Shown: positions 17,620 to 26,448, counted from the stretch's first letter. The stretch is 64,000 nucleotides of DNA from Streptomyces sp. BA2 (GCF_009769735.1 NZ_WSRO01000001.1:62001-126000), one strand, 5' to 3'. Translations and numbers: made by a program. The notes: generated from the sequence alone by a model not told the origin.

Positions 17620-19181
17620 TACTCCAGCAGCGTTTCGCTATCTGGCCTGGTCAGAGGCGTCGTCGGGAGTGTAGTTGGCTGATGGTAAGTCAGGGGCGGT
17701 GTTGGCGGACTGCCCCTCCAACGAGTGGGTTCGTCGCCGGTAGTGGCAGTAGCGGGCGACGGCCTGGCGTCTGCGCCGCCATCGCGACCAGCTCACCGCG
17801 TGAAGGCGAAGCGGCCGGCCTGGCCTTGGGGTGGGGCGAGCTGCCAGGAGTCTGCGGACTTCTGCCACGGTGAGCGGAACGAGGGTGCCGGAACCGTTTC
17901 TGCACCCCTTTTGAGGCCGCCTGGGCTGCCGTTGCTGCGAGAAAGGCGTGGGCGAGCATGGCCAGGGTTGTGTGCCGCATCCAGCCGACGTAGCGGCGGA
18001 CTTCGTACTGGTCCAGGCCGCATTCGTTCTTTGCGGCCTGGAAGCATTCCTCAATGGCCCACCGCCGCCCGGCGACCCGCACCAGCTGGTCGACGTCCGT
18101 GCCCGCCGGTGCATAGCCGAGGTAGTAGGCGATCTCATCGGGCCTGGTGACACTGCGACGGGCCAATGCCCATCGCTGATGTGTGGGCGTCTCGCCGTCG
18201 AAGTCCTCGATTGGGGGGAGTCGGACGGCTGCCCAGTGGTAAACGCGTGGGCCCTTGGCGCCGTCGCCGCACGAGCGCTTTTCCCATGCCACGTCCGGTG
18301 CTTGCGTGAAGAGATGGTCGATGCGGCCAAAGCGGTGCACGTGCTGGGACTTTGGGACGGCCAGGGCATAGCCGATGGCGACTTCTTCGAGCATGCGGCG
18401 AAAGCGCGATTCCTGGCCGTATGCGGAATCGGCGGTGACCCAGGCGATGGGCAGTGGCGAGGCGAGTGCGCGGAGCACGATGGCTCTGGCCAGCTCGCCC
18501 TTGGTGGCGAAGGTCCGTTCGTCGGGAATCTTGGCGGCGCGGCAGCGTTGGCGGTCGTCCGTCCAGGACATGGGGAGATACAGCTCTCGGTCGACCAGGG
18601 CTCGGCCGCGGGTGGTGGCATAGGCGGCGAAGACGCCGATCTGGCAGTTTTCGGTGCGGCCGGCGGTGCCGGAGTACTGCCTTTGCACGCCTGCGGAGGT
18701 GATTCCTTTCTTGACGAAGCCGGTGTCGTCGAGAATGAGCACCCCGGCGTCCTCACCGAGCTTCTCGGCGACGTATATCTGCAGGTCATCACGGACATCG
18801 TCGGCATCCCAGGTTGCCCCGTTCAGCAGCCGCTGGAGGCCGTCGGGGGTGTGGTGGCCGGCGTGTTCGGCCAGTTGCCAGCCGTTCTTGCGACCGACCG
18901 GGCCGAGCAGCGCGCGGACGTAGTCACGCATACGGCGTCGCAGGTCGGCGCGGCCGAAACGGTGGCCGATGCGCAGGAAGAGGTCGTTGAGTTCACGGTC
19001 CCAGGTCGCGTCGGAAAGGTCGTCGATCACACAGGGAGGCTGCCCTCATCACCGTTCAGACAGTTCCCGGTGCCACTCGTTGGAGGGGCAGTCCGCCAAC
19101 ACCGCCCCTGACTTACCATCAGCCAACTACACTCCCGACGACGCCTCTGACCAGGCCAGATAGCGAAACGCTGCTGGAGTA
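17620..19181. mobile_element. IS701-family insertion sequence with 109-bp terminal inverted repeats
   Basis: The ends 17620-17728 and 19073-19181 are inverted copies of each other, identical by eye over 109 bp. CTAG flanks both sides (17616-17619 and 19182-19185), consistent with a 4-bp target duplication typical of the IS701 group. The transposase lies on the minus strand, and its C-terminal codons are inside one of the repeats. The perfect repeats imply a recent arrival, yet the gene has a frameshift. Confidence 0.88.
17638..19030 (-). pseudogene. IS701-family transposase, frameshifted near its C-terminus
   Basis: From ATG 19030 the frame covers the DDE core: LILDDTGFVKKG (D), AWVTADSAYGQ (D) and RWAIEECFQAAKNECGLDQYE (E). 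After AATAAQAASKG the original frame gives a non-family tail. The expected tail (LVPLTVAEVRRLLAA ... HAVSWSRWRRRRQAVARYCHYRRR) continues in a second frame ending at 17638. The shift maps to the C4T4 run near 17906-17913 and is either a mutation or a slippage site. Confidence 0.85.
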
Positions 19182-19185
19182 CTAG

Positions 19186-19590
19186 TGCAGAGAGGTAGGT
19201 AGGCACGTGTGTGGGCGTGTCTGCGTGTTTGCATGTCCGCACGCACTCCAGCGTGAGCCAGTGAGCATTTGAAAGAGAGTAGGCGTGGACGAGGGCGTGC
19301 GAGCGTGAGCGTGTGCATGCGTTTACGCACGAAGGGACGCGAGGGTGAACGCAAGAGAATCTGCATGTTGACGTGTGGAAGTGACGGGGCGCGAGAACGA
19401 ACCCGGGAAAGAGCGAAGGGGCGGGCGAGCGCACAAGCGCGTAAAGGCGTGAGCGAGAGCATTCATGCGAGTTGGAATGTGTGCACGCGCGAGTGCATGA
19501 AAGTGTGTGAACAAGTGAACATCGTGCCTGCGGACACGCGGACAGGGGACGCTGCTGACGTCGGGCGCGACGAGGCCGAGCCGTTCTACT
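19186..19590. other. Purine-skewed GCGTG/GCATG-rich segment
   Basis: About 350 bases are strongly biased, rich in G and A on the plus strand, with many near-repeats of GCGTG, GCATG and GAGCG. Several frames are open on both strands, but their translations are low-complexity Arg/Ser/Cys/Thr/His strings with no domain. It resembles no gene in the window. It could be a degenerate tandem repeat or structured RNA. Confidence 0.4.
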
Positions 19591-19691
19591 AGCTGTCGGC
19601 CGTTCTTGTGGGCTATCGGGTCGAGCGTCCCCGCGTGAGTGGACACGCATGCGGCGGTCGAACTCGACTCAGTCGAAGCGGTGCCCGGTGG

Positions 19692-19997
19692 TCAGGTAGA
19701 TGTCCTCCCGTTTGAGGGCCGTTCTTGCAAGTTGGCGGGCGGCTGGGTGAACGCGTTGCGCGAGAGGCCAGCTTCCGCCGCAAGAGCAAGGATCGTCAGG
19801 GGAGCGGTTCTACCGGCCAGAAAGACGCTTTCAGGTGTCCGGGTCGGGTCGTCCGCGCACAACAACGCGTCGGTGAGTTCGAAGAAGGCGTCCGGTCGAC
19901 CTGCGGCAGCACACTCATCCCAGGGCCCTCCTGACGAACTCACGTACTCAGTCGCAGAGTTCCGAACTGCGAGGAAGACCAGCCTCATGCCTTGCAA
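19692..19997 (-). CDS. Small conserved-looking protein or gene fragment
   Basis: 101 aa. The C-terminal half (APLTILALAAEAGLSRNAFTQ) resembles the short helix-turn-helix-like segment of replication or plasmid-associated Streptomyces proteins (the LAAEAGVPRNALTQRH pattern). Codon pattern favours the minus strand over the overlapping plus frame. It may be a 5' fragment truncated at 19692. Function unknown. Confidence 0.4.
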   Translation of the reverse strand: MQGMRLVFLAVRNSATEYVSSSGGPWDECAAAGRPDAFFELTDALLCADDPTRTPESVFLAGRTAPLTILALAAEAGLSRNAFTQPPANLQERPSNGRTST

Positions 19998-20003
19998 TCA
20001 CTG

Positions 20004-20043
20004 CAAAGAGTGACGAGACGCCGGGGATAGGTTAAGGAACAAG
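20004..20043 (+). repeat. Direct repeat R1, left copy (brackets the resistance-type cassette)
   Basis: CAAAGAGTGACGAGACG, about 9 variable bases, then GGTTAAGGAACAAG. A second copy in the same orientation is at 24903-24944. The two bracket the hydrolase-glycosyltransferase-acetyltransferase-TetR-MarR block. Confidence 0.65.
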
Positions 20044-20070
20044 CTGCCGCAGGCGAGAGCTGACCAAGGC

Positions 20071-20112
20071 TACGCGTAAGGGTTGAGGGGGCTTACTCCG
20101 GTGCCGGAGTAG
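20071..20112. repeat. Hairpin repeat R2, first copy (overlaps hydrolase stop)
   Basis: Contains TACTCCGG-TG-CCGGAGTA preceded by TACGCGTAAGGGTTGAG. A second copy at 38736-38777 has TACGCCGG-TG-CCGGCGTA, so one stem pair changes T-A to G-C with pairing kept. On the minus strand the arm spans the hydrolase stop codon and could act as its terminator. Confidence 0.6.
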
Positions 20113-20926
20113 TACCGAAGCCGGCGGTGAGAAGCGTCGACAGTTGGCCCGGTGCGTCTTCCTGGAGGAGGTGGCCCGCCCCCTCGATCCAGTGCAACTC
20201 CGCGTGTGGGATGCGCTCGTGCAGCCAGGTGGCGTACTTCGGGGGAAGGATGCGGTCCTCGCGGCCCCAGATGAGGCGTACCGGCAGCGACATGTCGCCG
20301 AGTAGGTGCTCGTACGCGGCGGTGTCCGACTGCCTGATCTGGCTGTACTGGCGGTAGAACGCCGCCTGCCCCGCGGCCCCCCGCCACGGTGCGAGGAACG
20401 CGTCGAGGACTCCGGGCCGGAAGCCGACGTGTGTGGCGTGCCGCAGGTGGCTGGCTACCAGCGCTTCGTGAGCGTAGTCCGGTAGCTGCTGGAAGACGTC
20501 CGCGTGCCCCAGGATGAGCTGGAAGAGCCCTCGCTCCCACTCACCGCCGCTCACCGCGTCGAAGAGGGTCAGGTCCCGGTAGCTCCTCTTCTCCAGCAGC
20601 AGCGTCCGCAGTGCCACGGCCCCGCCGATGTCGTGGGCGACGACGCTGGGGTGGGACAGCTCCCAGTGGTCGAGGAGCCGGGCGAAGTTCCTCGCGTGCG
20701 CGGCCAGGCTGAGGTCCTGGCCCTCGCGCTGGTCCGACTGGCCGAAGCCGAGATGGTCGAAGACGAAGACGGTGCGGGTACGGGCGAGTGCCGGCGCGAT
20801 GTGCCGCCAGAGAAGGGAGGAGTACGGGGTGCCGTGCACCAGCACGACGGGGTCGCCGCTGCCGAGGGCCTTCCATCGCACCATGCCCTCGGTCGTCTCG
20901 AACTCCTCGCCAAGTGTCCAGTTCAC
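20093..20926 (-). CDS. Alpha/beta hydrolase, haloalkane-dehalogenase-like
   Basis: 277 aa, GTG start at 20926 behind GGAGGAGAC. The oxyanion region is LVHGTPYSSLLW (~29-40). The nucleophile elbow is VAHDIGG with Asp99 in place of the usual Ser, as in haloalkane and fluoroacetate dehalogenases. The acid is in WGREDRILP and the catalytic His in GAGHLLQEDAP near the C-terminus. Cytosolic. It is the last gene of an apparent three-gene minus-strand operon, 92 nt after the glycosyltransferase. True substrate unknown; the Asp nucleophile does not prove dehalogenation. Confidence 0.85.
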   Translation of the reverse strand: MNWTLGEEFETTEGMVRWKALGSGDPVVLVHGTPYSSLLWRHIAPALARTRTVFVFDHLGFGQSDQREGQDLSLAAHARNFARLLDHWELSHPSVVAHDIGGAVALRTLLLEKRSYRDLTLFDAVSGGEWERGLFQLILGHADVFQQLPDYAHEALVASHLRHATHVGFRPGVLDAFLAPWRGAAGQAAFYRQYSQIRQSDTAAYEHLLGDMSLPVRLIWGREDRILPPKYATWLHERIPHAELHWIEGAGHLLQEDAPGQLSTLLTAGFGTTPAPE

Positions 20927-21018
20927 CCTCGGTCTCCTCCTCTACTCCTCTACGACATGACCAGCACCTTCGGCAGCGAACCCCGCCCTTTCAACTGCCT
21001 TGCCGACAAACCTAGTCG

Positions 21019-22203
21019 TCATGGTCGAGAGAGCATGTCCTCGATGAGGTCGGCGGCGCGTTGGGTGCCGCCCTCGGCCCGGGCGGCGGCCTGCAACTGC
21101 TTGGACCGGTCGACGCGTTCCGGATCCGTGACCAGGTCGTTCAGCGCCGCGCGAAGAGTCTCGGGGGTGGCGTCAGCGGTGTCCACACGGCGGGCGACGC
21201 CGAGTTCCACGAGCCGGTCGGCGTTCATGAACTGCTCGGCTCCCTGCGGTACGGCGATCATGGGCACGCCTGCCAGGATCCCTTCGCCGCAGCCGCCCAT
21301 CCCGGCGTGGGTGACGAAAGCGTCGGCCTGTTCCAGGATCTCCCGCTGCGGGGCCCAGGAGTGCACCTCGACGTTGGGCGGGATGGCGCCGAGTTCCCCG
21401 GGGTCGGTGTACTTGCCGATCTGGAGCACGACGTGCCAGCCGGGCAGGTCCCCGAAGGCGGCGATGCACTGGCGGTAGAACGCGGGCTGACGCGTGTACG
21501 CCGAGCCGAGCGAGATCAGCAGTACGTGGTCCGCGGTCGCCGCCGGGCGGGTCCAGCCGTCCGTGTCCGCCCGGGTGTCGAAGCAGGGGCCGACGAAGGT
21601 CACCGTGTCGGTGTCGACTCGATCGGCGTGCGGCTGCATCGCCCGCGGGATCAGGGCGAGGGCCCGGTCCGGGGGCCCGGAGAAGGCGTCCACGTCCGTG
21701 GTCGTCGCCCCGCACTCCGCGAGCCACCGCGCGAACCTCTCCCGGTACGCGTCGGCTCCCGGCAACTTCCGCAGCTGCGCCGCGACTTCTTCCTCGTATC
21801 CGTCCCAGCCGACGAACGTCGGGGACAGCTGAAGGAGGGGGCGGCCCTGCGCTTCGGCGAGGGCGCGTGCGGCATAGGCGCCGATGTCGTAGAGGTACAG
21901 GTCGGCCGGATCGTCGTCGTAGGCGGCGCGCAGTTGCGGGAGCGCCTGGACGGCGTCGTCGAGGAAGAGGCTCGCCGCGGCGATGGGGTCGGCAGGCCAG
22001 TCGTTGTCGGCGACGGGCAACGCGGAGGTGCAGGGCACCAGCTCCGCGCCGGCGGACTCGACCCGGTCGGCCATGAACGGGCCGTTGGCGTAGGTGACGC
22101 GGTGCCCGCGGGCCACCAGCTCGCGGATGAGCGCGAGGCTGGGCAGGACATGGCTGACGATGGGGACGCCGACCATCGCGACATGGGCGCGGCGACGGGA
22201 CAT
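21019..22203 (-). CDS. Macrolide-type glycosyltransferase (GT1, MGT family)
   Basis: 394 aa. The N-terminus VAMVGVPIVSHVLPSLALIRELVARGH is the acceptor-domain start of MGT enzymes. The donor site EVHSWAPQREIL with VTHAGMGGCGEGILAGVPMIA and PQGAEQFMNADRL is the GT1 signature (HAG.G....GVP....P...EQ). Such enzymes inactivate macrolides by UDP-sugar-dependent glycosylation (OleD/Mgt) or tailor natural products. It sits 75 nt downstream of a Vat-like acetyltransferase, so a self-protection or detoxification role is a fair inference. Confidence 0.9.
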   Translation of the reverse strand: MSRRRAHVAMVGVPIVSHVLPSLALIRELVARGHRVTYANGPFMADRVESAGAELVPCTSALPVADNDWPADPIAAASLFLDDAVQALPQLRAAYDDDPADLYLYDIGAYAARALAEAQGRPLLQLSPTFVGWDGYEEEVAAQLRKLPGADAYRERFARWLAECGATTTDVDAFSGPPDRALALIPRAMQPHADRVDTDTVTFVGPCFDTRADTDGWTRPAATADHVLLISLGSAYTRQPAFYRQCIAAFGDLPGWHVVLQIGKYTDPGELGAIPPNVEVHSWAPQREILEQADAFVTHAGMGGCGEGILAGVPMIAVPQGAEQFMNADRLVELGVARRVDTADATPETLRAALNDLVTDPERVDRSKQLQAAARAEGGTQRAADLIEDMLSRP

Positions 22204-22277
22204 GAGCGATCACTCGTTTCTGGCGCGGGACGGGAGCGGGCGGTCTGACCAGGACGCGGTGTCAGGGCTCAGGACTC

Positions 22278-22931
22278 TCAGGGCCGGTCTGTCCGCGCGG
22301 CAGCCTCCTCCAGCTCGGCGACCGTCCCCGACATGATCGTCCGTACGTGCTCGGTGATGTGCTCCGCGGGCCAGTCCCACCAGGCGACGGCGAGGAGCCG
22401 GGCGATGTCCTCGGCGTCGTAGCGGGTGCGGATGAGCCGGGCCGGGTTGCCGCCAACGATGCCGTAGTCGGGTACGTCGTCTGTGACCACGGCGCCGGAG
22501 GCGATGATCGCGCCGTGGCCGATCCGTACGCCGGGCATGGCCGTGGCGCCGTGCCCGAACCAGACGTCGTTGCCGACGACGGTGTCGCCCCGGCTCGGCA
22601 GGCCGGTGATCAGGTCGAAGTGCTCGGCCCAGGAGCCACCCATGGTGGGGAAGGGGAACGTGGACGGGCCGTCCATACGGTGGTTGGCGCCGTTCATGAC
22701 GAACCGCGTGCCCGTGCCCAGCGCGCAGTACTTGCCGATGACGAGCCGCTCGGGCCCGTAGTGGTACAGCACGTTGCGCGTCTCGAATGCGGTCGGGTCG
22801 TCCGGATCGTCGTAGTACGAGTAGTCGCCGACCTCGATCAGCGGCGACTTCACCAGCGGCTTGAGCAGGACGACGCGAGGGTGCTCCGGCATCGGGTGGA
22901 GCACGGTGGGGTCGGCGGGAACAGGCGGCAT
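22278..22931 (-). CDS. Vat/CatB-type xenobiotic acetyltransferase
   Basis: 217 aa, usual for this family. A left-handed beta-helix pattern (VIGKYCALGTGTRFVMNGANH; VVGNDVWFGHGATAMPGVRIGHGAIIASGAVVTDDVPDY) is followed by the GGNPARLIRTRY closing motif. The catalytic histidine is in NGANHRMDG. Vat enzymes acetylate streptogramin A with acetyl-CoA; relatives modify chloramphenicol or other xenobiotics. It is the first gene of the minus-strand operon, divergent from a TetR gene with an operator-like palindrome between them. Confidence 0.88.
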   Translation of the reverse strand: MPPVPADPTVLHPMPEHPRVVLLKPLVKSPLIEVGDYSYYDDPDDPTAFETRNVLYHYGPERLVIGKYCALGTGTRFVMNGANHRMDGPSTFPFPTMGGSWAEHFDLITGLPSRGDTVVGNDVWFGHGATAMPGVRIGHGAIIASGAVVTDDVPDYGIVGGNPARLIRTRYDAEDIARLLAVAWWDWPAEHITEHVRTIMSGTVAELEEAAARTDRP

Positions 22932-22996
22932 CTGGAAGGCGGTTCCTCTCGGTCGGGAGGTCGGATCGGTCGGGAGGTCGGAGCTACTAGTACGAC

Positions 22997-23015
22997 ATCT
23001 GTTGCGTTAAGATGC
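22997..23015. promoter_or_regulatory. Operator-like palindrome between vat-like and tetR genes
   Basis: CATCT-9 nt-AGATG (inverted arms) lies 44 nt before the tetR start and 65 nt before the acetyltransferase start. Its TTAAGAT overlaps a possible -10 for tetR. The position is as expected for a TetR-controlled divergent promoter. Confidence 0.55.
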
Positions 23016-23058
23016 TGACACAGCCCCGCCCGTTGATCAACCGGATACTGGATTCCCG

Positions 23059-23712
23059 ATGACAGACCCGACGGCCACGACGCCGGACCGCCGTCCGGGC
23101 GGTCGCACCGCCCGCATCCGCGCCCAGGTTCTCGACGCGGTGCGCGCCGAACTCGCCGAGAACGGTCACGAAGGACTGACGATGGAGGGTGTCGCGACCC
23201 GCGCGGGAGTGCACCGCACCACGGTCTACCGGCGCTGGCGCGACGTGGGCGGCCTGCTCGTCGACGTCATCGACGCCGCAGGCGAGATCGACTGGCAGCC
23301 ACCGGACACCGGCTCCCTGCGCGGCGATCTGACGGCCCTCAACCAGGAGATCCAGGAGTCCCTGGTCGTACGGCCGTCATTCGCTGTCGCCCTGATGGCC
23401 GCCTCGTTCCACTCCGAACAAGCCGCGCGGGCCCAGACACAGCTGTGGGCGGACCGTTACGCCCAGTGCGAGATCCTCGTCGAGCGCGCCATCGAACGCG
23501 GCGAACTCCCCCAACAGGACACGGACGCACGGAGCCTGCTGATCGCAGCGACGGCGCCGCTCTACCACCAGTTGGTACTCCTGCGCGCCGGCCCCGACCC
23601 GCAGCTCCCGGAACGGGCCGCGGCGGCGGCGATGATGGCGGCTGCCGCGGGTGCCTTTTCCGTTCGTCAGGGGGGGACGTTTGATGAGGAGGTAGGGAGC
23701 GCTTGCCAATGA
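23059..23712 (+). CDS. TetR-family transcriptional regulator
   Basis: 217 aa. The N-terminal HTH reads LAENGHEGLTMEGVATRAGVHRTTVYRRWRD, a standard TetR_N. A helical ligand domain follows, with the ALMAASFHSE and ERAIERGEL stretches of the AcrR/TetR_C group. It is divergent from the acetyltransferase-glycosyltransferase-hydrolase operon, so it probably represses that operon and itself until an inducer binds. Confidence 0.88.
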   Translation: MTDPTATTPDRRPGGRTARIRAQVLDAVRAELAENGHEGLTMEGVATRAGVHRTTVYRRWRDVGGLLVDVIDAAGEIDWQPPDTGSLRGDLTALNQEIQESLVVRPSFAVALMAASFHSEQAARAQTQLWADRYAQCEILVERAIERGELPQQDTDARSLLIAATAPLYHQLVLLRAGPDPQLPERAAAAAMMAAAAGAFSVRQGGTFDEEVGSACQ

Positions 23713-24062
23713 CGGCCCCGCCCCCTGGCCATCAGGCGCGCGGAGATCGGGGCTTCGTGCCACGCCTGGACCTCGGTCAGGAACGGGCGGGCGGCATCGC
23801 GGGCAGCCGCTACCGGTTCCCTTCCCTGAAACGCCTCAGTGGACAAGCTCACTAGGCCGAAGAGCCGCCGAAATTCGCTTTGCTCGGCCATCGGCCCCCC
23901 CCACCCCCACTCTTGGCCTGAACCCACGGTTAAGGACCGCGCCTGCCGAGATGTGCACGATCAAGGCGCAGAAGGGAGGACGGGACAAGGCCGCACGGGC
24001 CAAGAAGGACGTCACAATTCACTCACACCGCGCGGCTGTCACCGTGTCACGACCGACCCCGA
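23713..24062. other. Intergenic region between tetR and marR
   Basis: A minus-strand frame from M at 23891 to 23667 (MAEQSEFRRLFGLVSLS...) has a plausible start but overlaps tetR and matches no family I know. No other feature was seen. Confidence 0.3.
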
Positions 24063-24515
24063 TCAGGCGGGGCCCGGCGGGTTGTCGAAATGAGCGTTAA
24101 TACGGGCGAACAGGGCGAACAACTGCGTGCGCTCGTCGTGTCCGAGTGCGGCCACGATGCGCTCGTTGACACCGTCGAGGACGCGGTCGAGTTCGGCGAG
24201 GCGGCGCTCGCCGCTGTCGGTGATGGTGATGACGTTGCGGCGCTTGTCGGCGGGGTCGGGGGCACGGCGGACCCAGCCGCCGTCCGCAAGGTCGTTGAGG
24301 ACGGCAACAAGGTCACTCTTGCAAATCCGGGTGCGGCCGGAGAGAGCCGCCTGACTCGCGGGGCCGAACTCGCCGAGAGCGGCGAGCACCACGAAGTGGT
24401 CCTTACGGGCACCCACCTCGCCGAGCGCATCGCCCGCCACGCGCCGCATTTGAGCGGCCGTCAACGGAAAGTGACGACAGCGCATCGCGGTGGAGCTGAG
24501 AGGCATCGCAGTCAA
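24063..24515 (-). CDS. MarR-family transcriptional regulator
   Basis: 150 aa. The winged-helix core reads HFVVLAALGEFGPASQAALSGRTRICKSDLVAVLNDLADGGWVRRAPDPADKRRNVITITDSG, with the conserved D.R...V.LT wing. A helical C-terminus follows (ERIVAALGHDERTQLFALFARI). The internal Met before RCRHFPLT could be the true start. It is next to the cassette's right repeat and its target is unknown. Confidence 0.85.
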   Translation of the reverse strand: MTAMPLSSTAMRCRHFPLTAAQMRRVAGDALGEVGARKDHFVVLAALGEFGPASQAALSGRTRICKSDLVAVLNDLADGGWVRRAPDPADKRRNVITITDSGERRLAELDRVLDGVNERIVAALGHDERTQLFALFARINAHFDNPPGPA

Positions 24516-24679
24516 CGCCTGGGCAACAGGCTTTCGTTGGCCGGCCGGCGGAAGGAGCCCGCGGGCCTCCGGGCAGCCAAGTTTCCAAAGCCATCGAACG
24601 ACAGGGAAACGAGCTATACCCGAAGCCCCTTGAGCCCACCGGTCTCACGAATGACCAGTTGAGGCCCGCTTAGAAAGGT

Positions 24680-24830
24680 AGGACAGACAACGCCGCGCAC
24701 CGCACGGCCCGCGCGCGGGTGAAGCATGTGATCGGCCGGATGAAAAACTACAAGATCCTCCGCGACTGCCGGCAACACGGCGACGGCCTCCACCACGCCG
24801 TCCAACCTCGCGGTCGCATCATGACCAGAA
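24680..24830 (+). pseudogene. IS5-type transposase C-terminal remnant
   Basis: The plus strand reads RARVKHVIGRMKNYKILRDCRQHGDGLHHA, the conserved E-containing C-terminal block of IS5/DDE_4 transposases. Upstream 24516-24680 shows nothing recognisable. Confidence 0.7.
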
Positions 24831-24902
24831 GACTGCGCTCACATACCCTGACCTGCTCAAATACAGCCTTGTGCAACACCCTTTAGTGCCCCGCGCTCGC
24901 TC

Positions 24903-24944
24903 CAAAGAGTGACGAGACGGCCTGACTAGAGGTTAAGGAACAAG
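24903..24944 (+). repeat. Direct repeat R1, right copy
   Basis: CAAAGAGTGACGAGACG ... GGTTAAGGAACAAG in the same orientation as 20004-20043, with differences confined to the middle. It lies about 350 nt before the NHL gene. Confidence 0.65.
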
Positions 24945-25215
24945 GTAAGAACCTGCGCTGGAACCCCTCCCAGACCAGGTCCGTACCCCGGGACCCAAGC
25001 GTGAGGGCTACCCACTCGCCCGGTCTGCAGCCACCGGCGGTCCAACCGTAGCCGCGATCACCTGGGTACCGGCATTCTCTCTCCACCAGGCCAGGGCCCG
25101 AGCCCCGGTGCCGTCATCGAGATGACAGATGGACGCGAAGGGCGAGGCGCACGAGCGTCATCCTGGCCCGGCAGACCGCGACGGACGCCTGTACTCAGTC
25201 TCTGGCATGTCCGCC

Positions 25216-25245
25216 GAGGGCAAGCGCGCCGTTCCGACATACAAG
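25216..25245 (+). promoter_or_regulatory. Shared GAGGGCAA-type promoter of the NHL-repeat gene
   Basis: GAGGGCAAG is followed, 15 nt after GGCAAG, by TACAAG; the putative -10 lies 55 nt before the ATG at 25300. The spacer is one nt shorter than at most other copies. Confidence 0.55.
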
Positions 25246-25299
25246 AACACAGAACGACACCATCGGCCGCCGACGAACGCGACGAAAGGAGACGAGACG

Positions 25300-26448
25300 A
25301 TGACGAAGAGGTGGGCATCACAGATCAGGACCGGCCTCACCAGCGGCAACGGCGTGGCACTGGACGGCAGTGGCTACGCCTACGTCGTTGGCTATGGCGA
25401 CAGCCGTGTGTTCAAGGTGAATCTGAAGGATGGCAGCAACGGTGGGGGGCCATTCGCCAGCGTTGGCCGCTCCCGTGGTGTGGCCGTGGGCCTCGACGGC
25501 TACGTCTACGTCCTCAGCTATAACGGCCAGTCCCTACACCGGGTGAGCCCGAAGGGTGTGGTGGACAGCGATCCGGTCGCCACGGGCCTGGCCGGCGTCC
25601 ACGACGTGGCGCTGGACGACAAGGGCAACGCCTACGTCGTAAACAACGCCGGGGACCTGTGGCGGATTCCGCTGGGCGGCGAGCCCAAGGAGAAGGTGGT
25701 CAGCGGCCTTGGCGACGTCTGGGGGGTGGCCTTGGGCCGGGACGGTACTGACGGCAGGGAGACGTACGCGTACGTCACCAACGCCGTCAACGGCAATCTG
25801 TACAAGGTCGGACTGAGCGATGGTCAACACGAGACGCTCACCACCACCCTTCAAAAACCCACCAACCTGGCGCTGGACGCGGATGGCAACGCATACATCA
25901 CCGAGAGCACCGCGGGCGCACTGGTCGGCGTCAGCACGGATGGCACCCAGCCGGACGCCCCCGCCTTCCCTGTCGCTGATGGCCTGCCCAACCCCCAAGC
26001 GGTAGCGATCGACGGGAATCGCAGCGCCTGGGTCCTCAGCGGCGATGGCACGTTGTACGAGATTGCCGAGGCGGCGAAGTCGGCGCCGATCGGCGCACCC
26101 ACGATCGCAGCTCCCCTCCCCGATGCGCAGGCCGGGCCGTACATCAAGTTCAAGGGCGCGGCTCCCCTGGATTCAGCTCCGCCCCACACCACCACAGCTA
26201 CGGCGATCATTGCGCAGAAGCCCGACGGCACCAACATCGGCTCCCAGATCGTGGCCAAGGACGGCTACTGGGCCTGGGCGCTGGGCGAGGACGCCCTGCA
26301 CGTAGCCACACCCGAAGCCTCGCACGCTCCGGCCTCAGACCGGGGCCTGCCCTGGGACCCGGGCCAGCACACCATCCAATTCGTCACCCACAACAACCTC
26401 GGATACTCCGCCCCCACCCCCATCACCTTCACCACTCCCCAAACCTGA
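25300..26448 (+). CDS. NHL/SMP-30-like beta-propeller protein
   Basis: 382 aa from ATG 25300, preceded by AAAGGAG. About six repeats of the type GNGVALDGSGYAYVVGYGDSRVFKV, GVAVGLDGYVYVLSYNGQSLHRV and DVALDDKGNAYVVNNAGDLWRI form an NHL-like propeller through residue ~270. An Ig-like or beta-sandwich tail follows (PTPITFTTPQT). There is no signal peptide. NHL propellers bind proteins, sugars or RNA, or act as lactonases; no lactonase metal site is evident. It carries the promoter shared with the hemopexin/glycine-rich genes and is followed by a strong terminator. Confidence 0.85.
   Translation: MTKRWASQIRTGLTSGNGVALDGSGYAYVVGYGDSRVFKVNLKDGSNGGGPFASVGRSRGVAVGLDGYVYVLSYNGQSLHRVSPKGVVDSDPVATGLAGVHDVALDDKGNAYVVNNAGDLWRIPLGGEPKEKVVSGLGDVWGVALGRDGTDGRETYAYVTNAVNGNLYKVGLSDGQHETLTTTLQKPTNLALDADGNAYITESTAGALVGVSTDGTQPDAPAFPVADGLPNPQAVAIDGNRSAWVLSGDGTLYEIAEAAKSAPIGAPTIAAPLPDAQAGPYIKFKGAAPLDSAPPHTTTATAIIAQKPDGTNIGSQIVAKDGYWAWALGEDALHVATPEASHAPASDRGLPWDPGQHTIQFVTHNNLGYSAPTPITFTTPQT

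Noticed and set aside
19186..19650. Overlapping ORFs in the purine-rich segment as genes
   Set aside because: Low-complexity translations, no ribosome sites, open in several frames because of composition.
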